Assembly (NCBI GenBank): GCA_012976225.1
Contig: JAAVVG010000020.1
Location: 1 to 64,000 of the forward strand
Direction of reading: 5' to 3'
DNA length: 64,000 nucleotides
Source of the DNA: Golubevia sp. BC0850
Taxonomy: Eukaryota > Basidiomycota > Exobasidiomycetes > Golubeviales > Golubeviaceae
A program made the translations under genes and the position numbers. Under the pieces are notes generated by a model. That model had not been told where the DNA came from. It made no database searches and was given only the letters and a program-made list of their open reading frames with translations. How positions within the stretch are numbered: the stretch's first letter is position 1; every line of letters starts with the position of its first letter. Shown piece by piece: positions 43,594 through 55,109 of this stretch.

Positions 43594-46087
43594 TCAAACA
43601 GCCCTAGTCCCGTCATTGTACAAGGGAACTAAACCTAGCTCTTCAGCAGTTTTCGGTCCACATTCTTCTTCTTTAGATTCAGAATCCCTTTCAGCTTCGT
43701 TGGAAGAAGAGCCTGATTTCTTGTCCTTGGTTAAATAATCCGCTAGAGACAAGGTGGCAATAATGATTGCTGTACAACCAAAAACCAAAGCTAAAGCTCT
43801 TCGTGTTGCGTCCCATTTGATATTTTGCTCGATTTCGGTTCTACAAAGGATAGAAGGGAGGGACGGAGAAGAGATGCGAGAGAGTGTCAGAATGAGTGTC
43901 AGAATGAGTGAAGGTAGACAAGTTGCATCCTTATTTGAGGGGCTCATCCTGTGTCATCCTATAAAGTCTTTCCCAGTTAAAGAAAGATTTTGATATTTCA
44001 AATATCTCCTAATTTGACTCACTTCAAATCAGACAAAGAAATAGTGAATCGATTGTTCAAGTCTTGAATCTCTTGATCCACGTTGTTGGCTTCTTCTTTT
44101 GACTCTGCTTTTCGATTGTTCATATCCACTTGAATGCTGAGAGAGATAAAGTAAGAGGTCAGATGTGTCAACAGCCCGATTCGTCGACTGCTGATCTACT
44201 CGTCAAAGAGGTTTCGAAAGAAATACTCACTCATGTTTCAATCCCGCGATGTCCTCGCTCATTCTCTGACTGACCGCATCGACTTCTCTCTGTAATAAAG
44301 TAGTTGCTCGTTTGAGAAGTGCGGCATCACTTCTACCTCTAATAGATAGCTCTGTTCGAAGTTCTGAGAGTGCTGCTGAGAAGAGGTAGGCTTCCTTTGG
44401 TGGGAGGAGAAAGAGGGTGATGAGACAGAGAAAGAGAGAGAGACAGAGTTGAACGGAGAGAGCCTTTTGTAAATAAGGAGTCAAAGTTGAAGCCTGATTG
44501 GACAACAGATCTAGAAATACGAGAGAAGATCCCATCTTGATTGACGACCTTCCTGTCTTTGAGAAATTTCTGGATTTTGATGAGAACCATCCTACTTTCT
44601 GCTGTTTCCTTGACTATCCTCTTTAGCTGAAAAGGTTCGAGCGATTTCAAGCTCGCATATTCCCGTATCTTCCCAAGATTCTCAAAAGTTCTCCCAGTTC
44701 GCTGTATCCTCTCCCCTTTTCACTTAGTACTCACATTTTCCAAATCCCCTTTATTCAAACATCTCTCCACCACTCCTTCGCCTCTACTGATAAGTAAATA
44801 TCTAACAGCTTCCATGACTCCTTCAGCAGGATCATGTCTATGAGAAAGCATGATTTGAGCTTGTCTTGAATCTTCACCTCCAGTCTCTTCTACTGTATCT
44901 TTCCCTTTCCCCTTTCCCTTGAAGTTTCCTTCCTCTGAGTTCCCAGAGCCAGAGCCAGAGTTAGAGGCAGAAATAGTAGAAGATGAGGGATTAGAATTGG
45001 AATTAGGATTCCAACTCCCATCAACATCATAACCATTCTCCTTTGAAATCCAACCATTAACCCAACCTCCATGTTGAAGTCTTTGAACGAAATCTCTAGT
45101 ATTGAAAGGATGATCTAAGATTGGAGGCCTTGAAATCGGGATGTCAGGTCTCGAAGTTAAGATTGGTAAATCAGATGCTGAAGGTTGATTTGAATTAGAA
45201 GATGAGGATGAGGTTGAAGTAGAATTCGAATTAAGAGTTTGAGAATCGGGCATTGAATTAGGACCAGAGAAAGAATCTTTGAATCCACCAGAAGAGGAGG
45301 AATTAGAATTGGGAGAAGCATTGGCTGAAGCATTCAACTCTTCACCTAAAGTGATGGTTTGATTCCCTCCATTTAATGAATTAGATTTGGTTTCTATTAC
45401 ACTTTTTATCTTTTGAGTTGATCTTGAGGATATTTGGTCTTGATTGTTACTTCTTAATGGTATCTTATCTTTCTGGTTTTCAGTTTGAGATCTCTCCAAA
45501 TCTCGATTCTGAGATTGAGCCATGAAGAACCTTTTCTTCAAAAGTTCATCATCGTTTAATTTTTGAGCCTTTGAGGAGGATTGATCTGAGGTTGAGGATG
45601 AAGGAGTTTGAGTTGAATTCGAGGTTGTTCCAGTTAAGGAGGTTACTCCAGAAGAACTGGAAGGAATTGATGAGTTCTTGATTGAATTCTTTATAGCATT
45701 TGCTACAATTTCAGCTTCTGCTGCTAATCTTTCCTTCTCTTTCTCTTTCTCTTGTTCTTTCTGTTTGTCTATCTGAACCTGATTGTCAATCTGTTCATCT
45801 ACCTTTGACTTTCCTTTCCCTTTGAATTTGTCCATCTTGATCTCCTTCCCAGCATCAAAGAAAGTTCTACTAGAACTGAAACTCCTGATTCTAGTCCTTG
45901 TATTGAGATTGAGAGATGTTCTGCTTGACTTTGTTCTGCTGTGAATCGCTGTTGGAATCCGAATCTTGCTACTACTACTGCTGCTGCTTCTGTTACTCCT
46001 CGCCGGTCCAGATTGGATGAGTGAATATGAAGTCGTTGAAGTTGTTGAAAACCGTTTGGGTGTACTTCGTGAGATTGTAAACATCAT
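43594..46087 (-). CDS. Mitochondrial FMP32/MCUR1-type (DUF1640) coiled-coil membrane protein
   Basis: Family members are inner-membrane proteins; yeast Fmp32 and animal MCUR1/CCDC90B are linked to respiratory-chain assembly, proline metabolism or calcium uniporter regulation. The first exon starts MMFTISRSTPKRFSTTSTTS, Arg/Ser-rich without acids, a mitochondrial presequence. About 270 low-complexity residues (Ser/Asn/Lys/Gln-rich) follow before the domain begins: HPFNTRDFVQRLQHGGW, DPAEGVMEAVRYLLISRGEG. Later exons give AYLFSAALSELRTELSIRG, TTLLQREVDAVSQRMSEDIA and the coiled coil with VDMNNRKAESKEEANNVDQE and NNRFTISLSDLK. The last exon has IKWDATRRALALVFGCTAII, the C-terminal membrane segment, then an acidic tail. 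Five or six exons. The whole gene lies in the spacer between the inverted-repeat arms. Confidence 0.8.
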
Positions 46088-46302
46088 CGAATCATCAGAA
46101 GGAGAAGATTAAGCGTTGCCAAAGTCAAGATCTCGCTAGACGTTTCTTTGACGTCCACGCTTTGCCACGTGCCAACAAATCCCCTTAAGCTTGCAGGAAA
46201 TTTTGGTCTTCTCAACTTCTTTGAAGGTCGATTCCAACTGAAGTTCTGAAATCCAAATCACATCAAGGCACTTGGTCGTTGTCTCCCCTTCTCAAACTCA
46301 AG

Positions 46303-47777
46303 ATGGATGAGCAAGGAGCTCGGAAGTGGTTTGGTACGAATCTTCCGAACGGAACTCTGTCAAACCCAACTCTCGAAGATCTCGACAATAATAAGAGATC
46401 AAGGTACGTTGCAGCTACAAAGTCATTCTTTAATCCAATACTACTCTACTAAACTATCTTCGGCCACCTTTTCCTTTCGATAACTGACACCTTGACGTTG
46501 CACTCGGCTGTCATCTCTCATTCTTTCCAGAACCGATCAGGAACTACCACTTCCAAACAGAGGCGTGGAGAGTCAATACCTTTCCCAAATCGCTTTCCTC
46601 GAGGCAAGAGTTGCTTCCCTGGAAAAGGAGGACTCTGCGATGAAGAATCAGGGCCTTTCTCCTCCAGACACGACCACCTCTTCTGCCAGCTCTACGAATA
46701 CTTCAAAGCGAAAAATCACAGCCGCTGGTGACCTGATTGAACCTTCCGTTTCAGTCGAAAACAAAATGAGCATCGACAATGAGGCCATGGGACGAATGTT
46801 CAAGGAGAGAGACATGAAGGAGGAGCTGGAAAAGCTAGAGAGAGAGGATCCGGACAATGATTATGCAAGATACATGATGAGAGATCGTGTCGGGACTCTG
46901 GGCCTGATGGCATTGGATTCGACAAGAACATCTCAAGTCCAAAAGATTTCAAGAAGGCTCTTTTAGATATCTGTCTATCGTTGAAAAAGGTCAAAGTGAT
47001 TCGCTGGGAGACAGAAGCAGTCCCTCTTTTCACAGAGGTGATAGAGCACGTCGAAAGGTTAGGAACCCTGACTTCACTCTCCATCTGCGTAGCCGCCTGT
47101 GAAGAAGGCTATTTTCTGAACCCACAGCCGGCAGAAAGTAGACTCTCTGCTAGTGAGTACTGTTAGTGAGTACTGTTAGTGAGTACTGTTAGTGAGTACT
47201 GTTAGTGAGTATTAAATCATCTTGTTCACGTTTGACCTTGCGGTGTGTTTGACCATCCTTTCCTTTTCCTGTCAGCCCCGCTTTGGAAATTGACGCAACA
47301 GGTCTCGCATCTCGGAGTCTTTGACCTCGGTTCCTCGTGGTCCAATTTCGGCTGTCCTGAAAACTTAGACGACAGGATCCTCGACCCGCAAGTAGCTCTG
47401 CTGTCTGAAGCTCTCGTGAAGGCAGAAAGATTGGAAACTGTCCGCTGGTGCGGAACGTATGACGACGAAGTCCAGGATCCTTCCACCTTCAACAAATTCA
47501 TCAGAACGATTCTACCGAAGCTAGCATGCGTCTCAGTGCTCTATCCTTCTACCTACATTCCGTATCAATACATGAACGGACTTCTAGCTCTGCATCCTCA
47601 AGTCGAAGCTCTGTCGATTCGAAAGCACACTCTGGAAGCAGCGGACATTCAAGAGCTCGGTCGGGAAGCTGGAGAGGAGAGGATTCGGAGTATCCACTGA
47701 ACTCTTTGGCTCAAATGCTTCAAGAGAAAGAAGTTGCGGAGAAGCTGGCAGCGGAATGGAACAGGAAATTCGCTTAA
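46303..47777 (+). CDS. Chimeric coiled-coil/F-box-tail gene, right copy
   Basis: Exon 1 (46303-46403) encodes MDEQGARKWFGTNLPNGTLS. Exon 2 starts at 46531, giving RTDQELPLPNRGVE, a short coiled coil SQIAFLEARVASLEKED, a Ser/Thr-rich linker and ENKMSIDNE. At 46782 it enters the right arm of the inverted repeat and continues in frame as AMGRMFKERDMKEELEKLE to a stop at 46964-46966. The remaining arm encodes the leucine-rich tail in another frame (FKKALLDICLSLKK; then after the intron 47153-47275, PLWKLTQQVSHLGVF to a stop at 47698-47700). A third frame ends at 47775-47777. The gene may therefore make a short protein of about 180 residues, or be a damaged fusion. The 5' half has no counterpart in the left copy. 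Function unknown. Confidence 0.55.
46782..47775 (-). repeat. Right arm of the 994-bp inverted repeat
   Basis: Reverse complement of 41684-42677; see the left arm for identity. The inner edge is at 46782, inside exon 2 of the chimeric gene (Glu-Ala-Met-Gly codons). The outer edge is in the stop codon of one frame (TAA here, TGA on the left). The spacer between the arms is 4104 bp (42678-46781). Confidence 0.95.
47153..47217 (+). repeat. 13-bp tandem array of five 5' splice sites (right copy)
   Basis: GTGAGT occurs at 47153, 47166, 47179, 47192 and 47205, each 13 bp apart, as four GTGAGTACTGTTA units plus a final GTGAGT. The acceptor is the CAG ending at 47275. Splicing from 47153 joins A to CC and yields a Thr codon followed by PLWKLTQQ. 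Any later donor retains Ser-Glu-Tyr-Cys-stop. Confidence 0.9.
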
Positions 47778-48370
47778 AGAGCGAGGGTTTCTGCGAAGTT
47801 CCAAAGGAATAATTTAGGGACTTCTTTCACTAACGACATCGTTTCTTCTTCCCTTCTTTCTGAACGAAGGTCTCTGATTCTCCACCACTCGCTGCTTCTC
47901 TTTCAACGACTCTTTCAAGCCGATCTCAAATCGGACCTCAGGGAGTCCGTTTTGCTACGCCGAGTGAAAACTGTGAAATGTTCTGATGACATCCGAATGA
48001 ATGTTTGCTTTGATTTCCCGCTTTGCTGAAGAACTGGCTTCGTTTCGATTTTGGAACCAACTCTTCCGAAGCTCAATTGAAAGAGTTTCCTGATTCCTCC
48101 TCGTCAATCTTCAGGTGACAGGTCCCAGGTCAAAATCTCAGATACAAATTCACTTCTTGGAGTCAATTCAATTTTGGCGAGAAGAGTTGTTACAAGGGGG
48201 ACAAAGACGTAGAACAAGTTTCAAACTACAAATAGACGGGGGAGTGGGCAAAGAAGAGACTACAAAATGTGAGCTCGTTGGGATGAAAGAGATAATATAA
48301 GGGAGACGGGGGATCTGACTGAAATGAAGAAGTGACGGAATTCCAAATCTAGAGTTAAAGGCAAGCAGAA
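47778..48370. other. Intergenic, convergent 3' ends
   Basis: About 590 bp between the right arm of the inverted repeat and the 3' end of SNF5. Nothing similar lies outside the left arm. No gene or repeat is seen. Confidence 0.5.
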
Positions 48371-51300
48371 TCAAGTTGAAGCCGACGTTGAAGTAGAAGG
48401 AAGTGGTTGAGTGGGCGGCCTAGGACTGTTCGAGTCTCTGACTCCTCCGTTCACTCGTTCTTGAACAGCTTGACGATGCTTTCGATTCTTCAAATGGAGC
48501 GAGAAGTTGTCTAAAGTCTCTTCGGGTCCAGGAGTGTAGAGCTGAGAAGCAGAGAGCAGGGAGAAAAAGATGAAAAGGTCAGAAACAAAGAGTGGGGCTC
48601 GAAGGGAAAGAGAAGAGGGGAACTCACCTTTCCAGGACAATCGAGGCACTTGATTCGCCATTCCGGGATCGGAGGAGCTACAGTTCCAGCAGGATACTTT
48701 CTTAGCGCTAGATCGAAATTGTCATTGGGATAGTTGGAGCGTAGCGTTGCCATGGCATCGGCAAGCCACTGAGGAGCAGCGGTAGGTGGCGGCGGAGAAG
48801 CAGCGTTTGGAGGTGGGGCTGAACCGCTCGCTGACGTGGGTCGACCGTTCAGAAGGGCTGCAGGAGGCTTGGGACTCAGAGAAGAAGTAGAACCTTGAGA
48901 CTGAAGCTGTTGCTGAGGAGGTTGAGGCGGAACTTGGGGCTGGATCTTCGATGATAGTTGCGGCGGCTGAGAGACAGGGACTGGTGTCTTGACCTTCTTT
49001 TTCTTGACCGGAGAAGCGCTCCTAGTAGAGACCGGACTGTTTGATCTAGAAGACGACGAGTCCTCAGGAGAACCAACTTGTAAGAAAGGTAGATCTGGAG
49101 AGACACCTCTCTTGACAGGGGAAGGGGAGTTAGGCTGGTTACTCGAGGGCTGCTGTCCGTTCTGATCGTTGTTTTGAGAAGCAGGGGTACGATTGAGTTC
49201 CTGGACTGGCGGCGTCTGGACAGTATTCTCCGAGTTCTTCTTGTGGAAAGCGAGGTCTCTAGAGTAGGTGGTTTCTCTGACTCGACGGAACCTTGAATAG
49301 AACTTTCCGCAGACCGTACACATGGTGTCCTTACCAAGAGGACCTTTCCTTCGAGAGGGAACCAAAGAAGCAGGAATACCACAGTTGGAGCAATGCCAGA
49401 TTCCGTCGTGCATGTTAGGATGCTGCAGCTCGAGATCTCTCGTAGCTCTGTCGACCTTGGAAAGACCCATGCCTGTTTGCGTATTAGGCGTAGGTGTCAC
49501 TCCTGTTCCAGTTCCAGTAGCCTTGGGTGGTCTTTCTGCGAAGATTGCCGGAGAAGCAAGAGGAGTGGGATCCAATTTCTCGACTTTCCCTTGAGAGGAT
49601 TCGGGATCGATCAAGAACTTGGGTCCAGCGTCCTCTTCTTTCGTTCCTAGACCACCTGGATAGACGAAAGCAGCGGAGTAGTTCTGATAACGAGGCTTCT
49701 TGGGAGCTTTGGTTGAAGGAGCCGGCGTGTTGTTACCACCAGTAGCAGGACCAGAGGGAGGACCTCCGTTGTAGCCGTCGAAGCCTGGAGAGCTGCGATC
49801 GACGCTGGCCGCGATCTTGTCTTGAGCTGAGATTGCGGCTCGTCGAGGAGCTCTAATGATTTCCGTTCCATTCGAAGGACCAAGATCCAAAGTTCCGTTC
49901 TGAAGACCCCAGACAGCTGGAGTTCGTTGAGACTTGAGAGGTTCTCTGTCTGGAAGATTGAGGGGCCTCCTTCCTCTGGTCTGACGCTTCTTCCTGCGAA
50001 GCTCTCTCTCCCTCTCTTTGTCGAGCTTGTCAATCTCCAGCTCTGTAAGCTCTACTAGACGAGGAGTGAAGGCCTCTACCTCGCTCTTGGTTCTGGCTAG
50101 CCTGATTTCAGAGGAGAGAGTCGGTAGGAAGGAGGTTCTCAAGTCTTCGTCTTGAATTGCACTTCCATCGAAAGAGTATCCTGAGACCGAAAGACAGTTG
50201 AGATGGGTCAAAGTCTGTTCTCGGATCGAATGGGCGATAGCAGTTCGGAACTCTCCAGAAAGACCAAGATCGGATGAAAACGACTCCGCGAAATCCTCTG
50301 CACTGTTCCTGGCATCCGAGAGATCCCACTCAAATTGGTCGATCAAGTTCATAGCGCCAACGGTGATGTCAAGCTGTAAGAGAGAAAAAGAGATAAAAGC
50401 GAAACAGCTTGATCAATAACATAGCATCGATCGACCCACATCAACTCCAAACGACTGCCCTCCTAGACTACTGACCTTGATGATGATTCTGAGATCCTCA
50501 GCATTCAGCTTCTTTTGCATTCTATTAGCTCCGAGTAGGATGACGTCGTCGTCCTCTCCGACTTGACCTTCCTCTTTAATGTCGACTCTCGTTGGGTCCT
50601 CTCGAGGTTCTTCCTTGTAAGAGTCTTCAGTTCGCTTTCTCTTATTCGACCAAGCGATCTCAGTTTCGCTGACGAGACCTGCGGTACCATCATCTTCCAT
50701 CTCCAAGATCTGCTCTTTCTTCGCCATCTCCGCTCTCCAATTTCTCCACCATTTTTCATCTTCCTCGTCCAATCTACCTTCTCCGTTCCTGCCTTTCTTC
50801 TTCATTTCCTCGTCTAAGCCATGATGAGGCGGAATCTTTGCTCGATTGATCAGGTATTCGGAGACTTGAGTAGCGATAGCATCTTTGATTGGTCCGACGA
50901 AAAGTTGAGGTGGGAATCCTAGCTCATCACAGAGACTCTGAGCGAAGAGTTCAGGATTGATCGATGCCTCAGAGCTGGAAGTCGAAGGAGTTGACCAAGT
51001 GAAGCTATCTCTCAACCTCCAACCCTCGATGTCCAACTCTAATCGGATAGGGACGAGATCTTCCTCTCGTTCCGTCTCAGTCTCCTCGGCTCCTTGCCTG
51101 GCATGATTCATGACCACGTCGCCATTCGCAACAGCGGTCGCTTCGGCTGCTTCAGCTAAAATATTCTGACGTTCCTTCTCCTTTTCCCTTTCCGATTCTT
51201 TGACCTTCGCCTTCTCCTTTTCCATTGAGGTAGTGGAGGAGTGATGAAGTCTACCGAAATTGAGAGCAGCAACAGCTCTTGAAGCGATCGGGCCGTTTCC

Positions 51301-54107
51301 ATTCGCGATCGAGGCAGATATGTCTTGATTTACTATCCTTCGCTTGTCGGCTGGTAGAAGAAGTTTGAAAGGTTCGAAGACGTCATGGTTTGAAGCCGGA
51401 TCCGAGAACTCAGGTTTCTCCCACCAGTGAAGTTTAGCCTTCGAGTGAGCTAGATCTCTTCGTTCTTTGGTTATCTCTCGAGATTCCATCAACCTGCGAC
51501 CATCTCTGTTGTCAGTCAAAGTCTCTTCCCAAGATCGATCGATTGGCCAAAGCTCTCGAACTTTCTTGCTCATGAAGTTGTTCATCCTTTCTTGCTGATC
51601 GGAAGCCACTTTTTGATAGTTCTCGTCTTTCTCCATGATCCTAAGTAATTCCTTCTCCTGCTCCTTGGTCATCTCTTGCCAAGCTGCTTCATCTTTCTCG
51701 TTTCGATTACCCTTCGGAAGAGGTTTTCTCAAGGTGTTGAGAATATTCAATCGAAGGTGAGAAGCCGATTCGACTGGAAGTAGACCTCCTAGATGAGGCG
51801 GAAGAGGGTCTCCTTCTGTTGACTTGGGAGCTTCGGAAGCTAGAACCGCAGCAGCTTCATTGATCTGGGCAGCTTGATTGACTAAGGGAAGGTTCTTGGA
51901 GGTGACAGCGAGAGTCAATTTACCCCTGCTGCCTATCTGCAAAGGGCTTGGATTGGCTCCTACTTCTGGAGGGACTATTCCATCAGCGAAGAGAGAGATT
52001 CCAGAAGATTGAGCTGAGGTTCGAAGAATCTGCTTGCCTGCACTCATTCCCATGGCTGCCATCTTTTGAAGGTGTCGACTCTGAGCGGTGATCTGGCTCT
52101 CAGGTCTGGATCGCTGGGTAGAGCTACCTCCGTCTCGAATGCCAGGTAGAGGAAGACCAGCTGCAGCAGCTGCAGCAGCTGAAGTTGCGATCGCTGCGAT
52201 GAAACCAGGGTCGCTGTGGAGAGCGGTCTCTGGAGGAGCAGAGAGAGCAGACGTAGAAGCCATTGGAGATGCTTGGAGTGGAGCATGAGCTTGCGATTCG
52301 CTTGAAGAACCTGCCGCTGCCACCGCTGCCATCGCAGAGGAGTGAAGGCCAGTTGAGCCAGGCCCTAGCGATTTCCGATCCAGAAGCTGCTGCTGAGGCC
52401 CTTGACCCATGAGACCTGGAACCGGAGATTGAGGAGGAAGCATAGCACCAGTCTGAGGAGAGGAGAAGCCATGGGGCTGTGACTGAACGTAGGGAGGAAT
52501 CGAGGGATTAGGAGAACCCTGAGGAAGTTGATGTTGCTGCTGTTGCTGAAGTCTCTGTTGTTGAATAGAGGTTTGATATTGCTGAACCATTGAAGAGACT
52601 GTTTGGATCTGGTGCATCTGCTCTGCGTGCTGACCTTGAAAAGGTCCCAATCCTAGCATCCTTGCGTCTCCCAAGTGCATGATCGTTCCTCCTTGAGTTG
52701 GTTGGTCTGGCCTGAAGATTCCAGGCTTGATACCAGGAGGTAGACTCGAGACGGGAACGTAGACCAGCCCTCGACTCTGAAGAATGGAAGCTGGGCTCAC
52801 GCTCGTCTCTCCGCTCTGACTTGCAGATCTGGCTTGAGTGTGAGCGTTGGAAAGAGCGACTTGCTGGTCTTTGGCTGGCATCACTGAAGTCCAAAAGACT
52901 CCCGGACGGTTAGGTACTGGTATCAGTCCCACCGAGTGAGCAGCTTCAGTGGAACTCAGACCTTGACGAGCTGATTGGAGAGCTCGAATCTGAAGTACCG
53001 CTTGAGCTTTGGCGTTGTGAAGGTAGAGCTCGTGGATATCCGGAAGTCCCGGCATTGCTACAACACTTGTTCGACCTAAAGAAGGAAATTGGAGAGGGGA
53101 GAAGAAGAAACGGAAGTGAGTAAGACGGAAAAGTAGAGACGCTAAATACTCAATCCGAAGCAGCGTTTCTTTTCTCAAAACTCACCGGCAGACTGCGAGT
53201 GAGGAGCAGCTAGACCTCTTCCTGAAGATCCATTCTCTGGCATCTTTCCTTTGAAGTCCGGATCCTGTCCAGGCATGGAACCAGCGACTTGTGAAGGTCT
53301 CCGCTGATGAGCTTGCTGATTCGGTGGGTAAGGACCTTGAGAACCAGGTCGAGGTGATCCGTGTTGACTCATCATGGGAGACATTGAGTTTGGAGGTTGT
53401 TGAAATTGCTGCGAACTCATGAATTGTTGTTGAGAGTTGCTGCTACTTGAGGGTTGATGATGAGCATTCATTCCAACTTGTCCTCCGCTTCCTCCTCCCA
53501 TATTCCATCCCACATTGCTCTGATTCTGAGCTGGCATGCTTCCACCTTGCGACTGATTTGAAGGATTGAAACTCTTGCTTGGATTGATTCCTCCCATTCC
53601 ATTGCTTTGAGCTTGCTGATTTTGCATTCTGAGAAGAGCAGAGGGATCGATGTGCTGCTGGGACGTTTGCTGACCTTGCTGATTGGCGAAGGGATTCATC
53701 GTCTGAGCACTGTAGTTTCCAAAAGTAGAAGTAGAAGGAGATTGGGCTACTGATAGCTGAGATGGATTGAAGTAGGCTCCATTGGGAGCTTGGGAAGAAG
53801 AGGAGGACGGATCGTAACCACCACCACCATTGCTTCCTCCAGCTCCAGACTGCTGCTGCCATTGAACCATTCCTTGATTCTGTTGCTGTTGGAGATAGGG
53901 ACTCTGATTCTCATTGCTCTGGTACGAACCTTGCTGATGGTGCTGCTGAATCCCTCCTCCTCCTCCAGACATGGCACTTGGATTGATGAAACCCGAAGGC
54001 ATTCCACCAGGATTGTTTGCATACATGGAGTTGTTGTAGTATTGCTGGTTTCCATTTGGTTGATTGTTGGAAGAAGAAGAAGAAGAAGGTAGAGTGAGAC
54101 CGTTCAT
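48371..54107 (-). CDS. SNF5: SWI/SNF chromatin remodelling subunit Snf5 (SMARCB1-type) with GATA-like finger
   Basis: Core subunit of the SWI/SNF nucleosome remodeller. Exon 1 (54107 to about 53190) is a Gln/Asn/Ser/Gly-rich activation-type region starting MNGLTLPSSSSSSNNQPNGN. Exon 2 (to about 50477) begins with MPGLPDIHELYLHNAKAQAV-type sequence, has a Gln tract, and then the SNF5 region: LVPIRLELDIEGWRLRDSFT, INPELFAQSLCDELGFPPQL and DAIATQVSEYLINRAKIPPH. Exon 3 gives the second SNF5 repeat, LDITVGAMNLIDQFEWDLSD, GEFRTAIAHSIREQTLTHLN. A zinc finger follows, WHCSNCGIPASLVPSRRKG to MCTVCGKFYSRFRR (CX2CX20CX2C). After a Ser/Pro-rich linker come IKCLDCPGK and LYTPGPEETLDNFSLHLKNR. About 1,700 residues in four or so exons, longer than yeast Snf5 because of the C-terminal part. 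Confidence 0.92.
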
Positions 54108-55109
54108 GGCCAGAAGGGTAGAAGGAGCGTGCTGATACCCTTCTCCTCTCGCTCTCTATCTTGCTTCTTGATGAGACTCCTTTCTAGATGAGTTTGTTTT
54201 AGATGAGGTTAAGATTAGACGGAATTGATAGAATTGGAGATAGAGCTCATGAACGAGGAGGATTGAGGATAGTTGCTGCTGCGAGGACTTGTCCAGCTGG
54301 CTGTCAGCCTGTGCTCGTAAGTTTGAATTCCCTCTTGACTGTGATTCTAGACTAGAAGATTAGAGAGAAGAAGGACGTCCGGTTTGAAGTAGGAGGTCAA
54401 AAAGAGATCCTGTACGTGACGCGTAAGGGTTCGGATGAATTGAGATCAGTGGGTGGGTGGATGCAGAGGATGGAAGAGAGAGGTCTTCGTTCTACCACTG
54501 ACTTGGGTCATCCAATGAGAACAAGAGTTCAGCTCAACATGTTGATATAGACTTAGAAAATAGTCAAAGAAGAAAAGGATTTCATAGAAAACAAAACAGG
54601 AACTTATGAAGCCAAGCGGTAATTCCGGTGTGGTCTCATTTAATTTTCCTGACAGGAGGCAACGCAATGACGATCATTAAAGGATTCTAGAGACCGAGCT
54701 TCGTTATCTTCTCTCCACTTGACTTGCCTCCTTTTGATTTCTTTCTCTTTCAAAATTGTTTAAGATCCCCTTGATGCTTGATTATCCACTCAGTCCTCCT
54801 TGGTCGCCCTTTAGTCCTTTACTTCCCTCTAAGTCCTCGGCTCAAAGTCTGCCTCTACGGATCTGCCCGGCTATTTGAAGGTCCAAACTCCCCTTGCAGA
54901 GATCCCTTTCATTGTATTTGAATTCTCTTCTTCTTCTTCGGCCTGCCCGAACTTTGAGAGAATTCAATCGAGATGAAGTGAGGATGGTTCTGGCACGGGA
55001 CTTGGGCGCGTTTTATTAGAACAACAACAACCCAAACTCCCTCTTTCGTTTCTTTTAAATTTATTCTTCTTTGATTCAACTATTCATCAAGACTCATTTC
55101 AGATTCTGC
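54108..55109. other. Divergent promoter region between SNF5 and an unrecognised gene
   Basis: About 1 kb. The right part is pyrimidine-rich on + (leader-like CT tracts before 55110). No open frame with family or splice support, and no RNA gene or repeat was recognised. Confidence 0.5.

Noticed and set aside
41684-47775. Inverted repeat as the terminal repeats of a DNA transposon or foldback element
   Set aside because: The spacer holds host genes only, there is no transposase, the arm ends are inside coding sequence, and the bases outside the arms show no target-site duplication.
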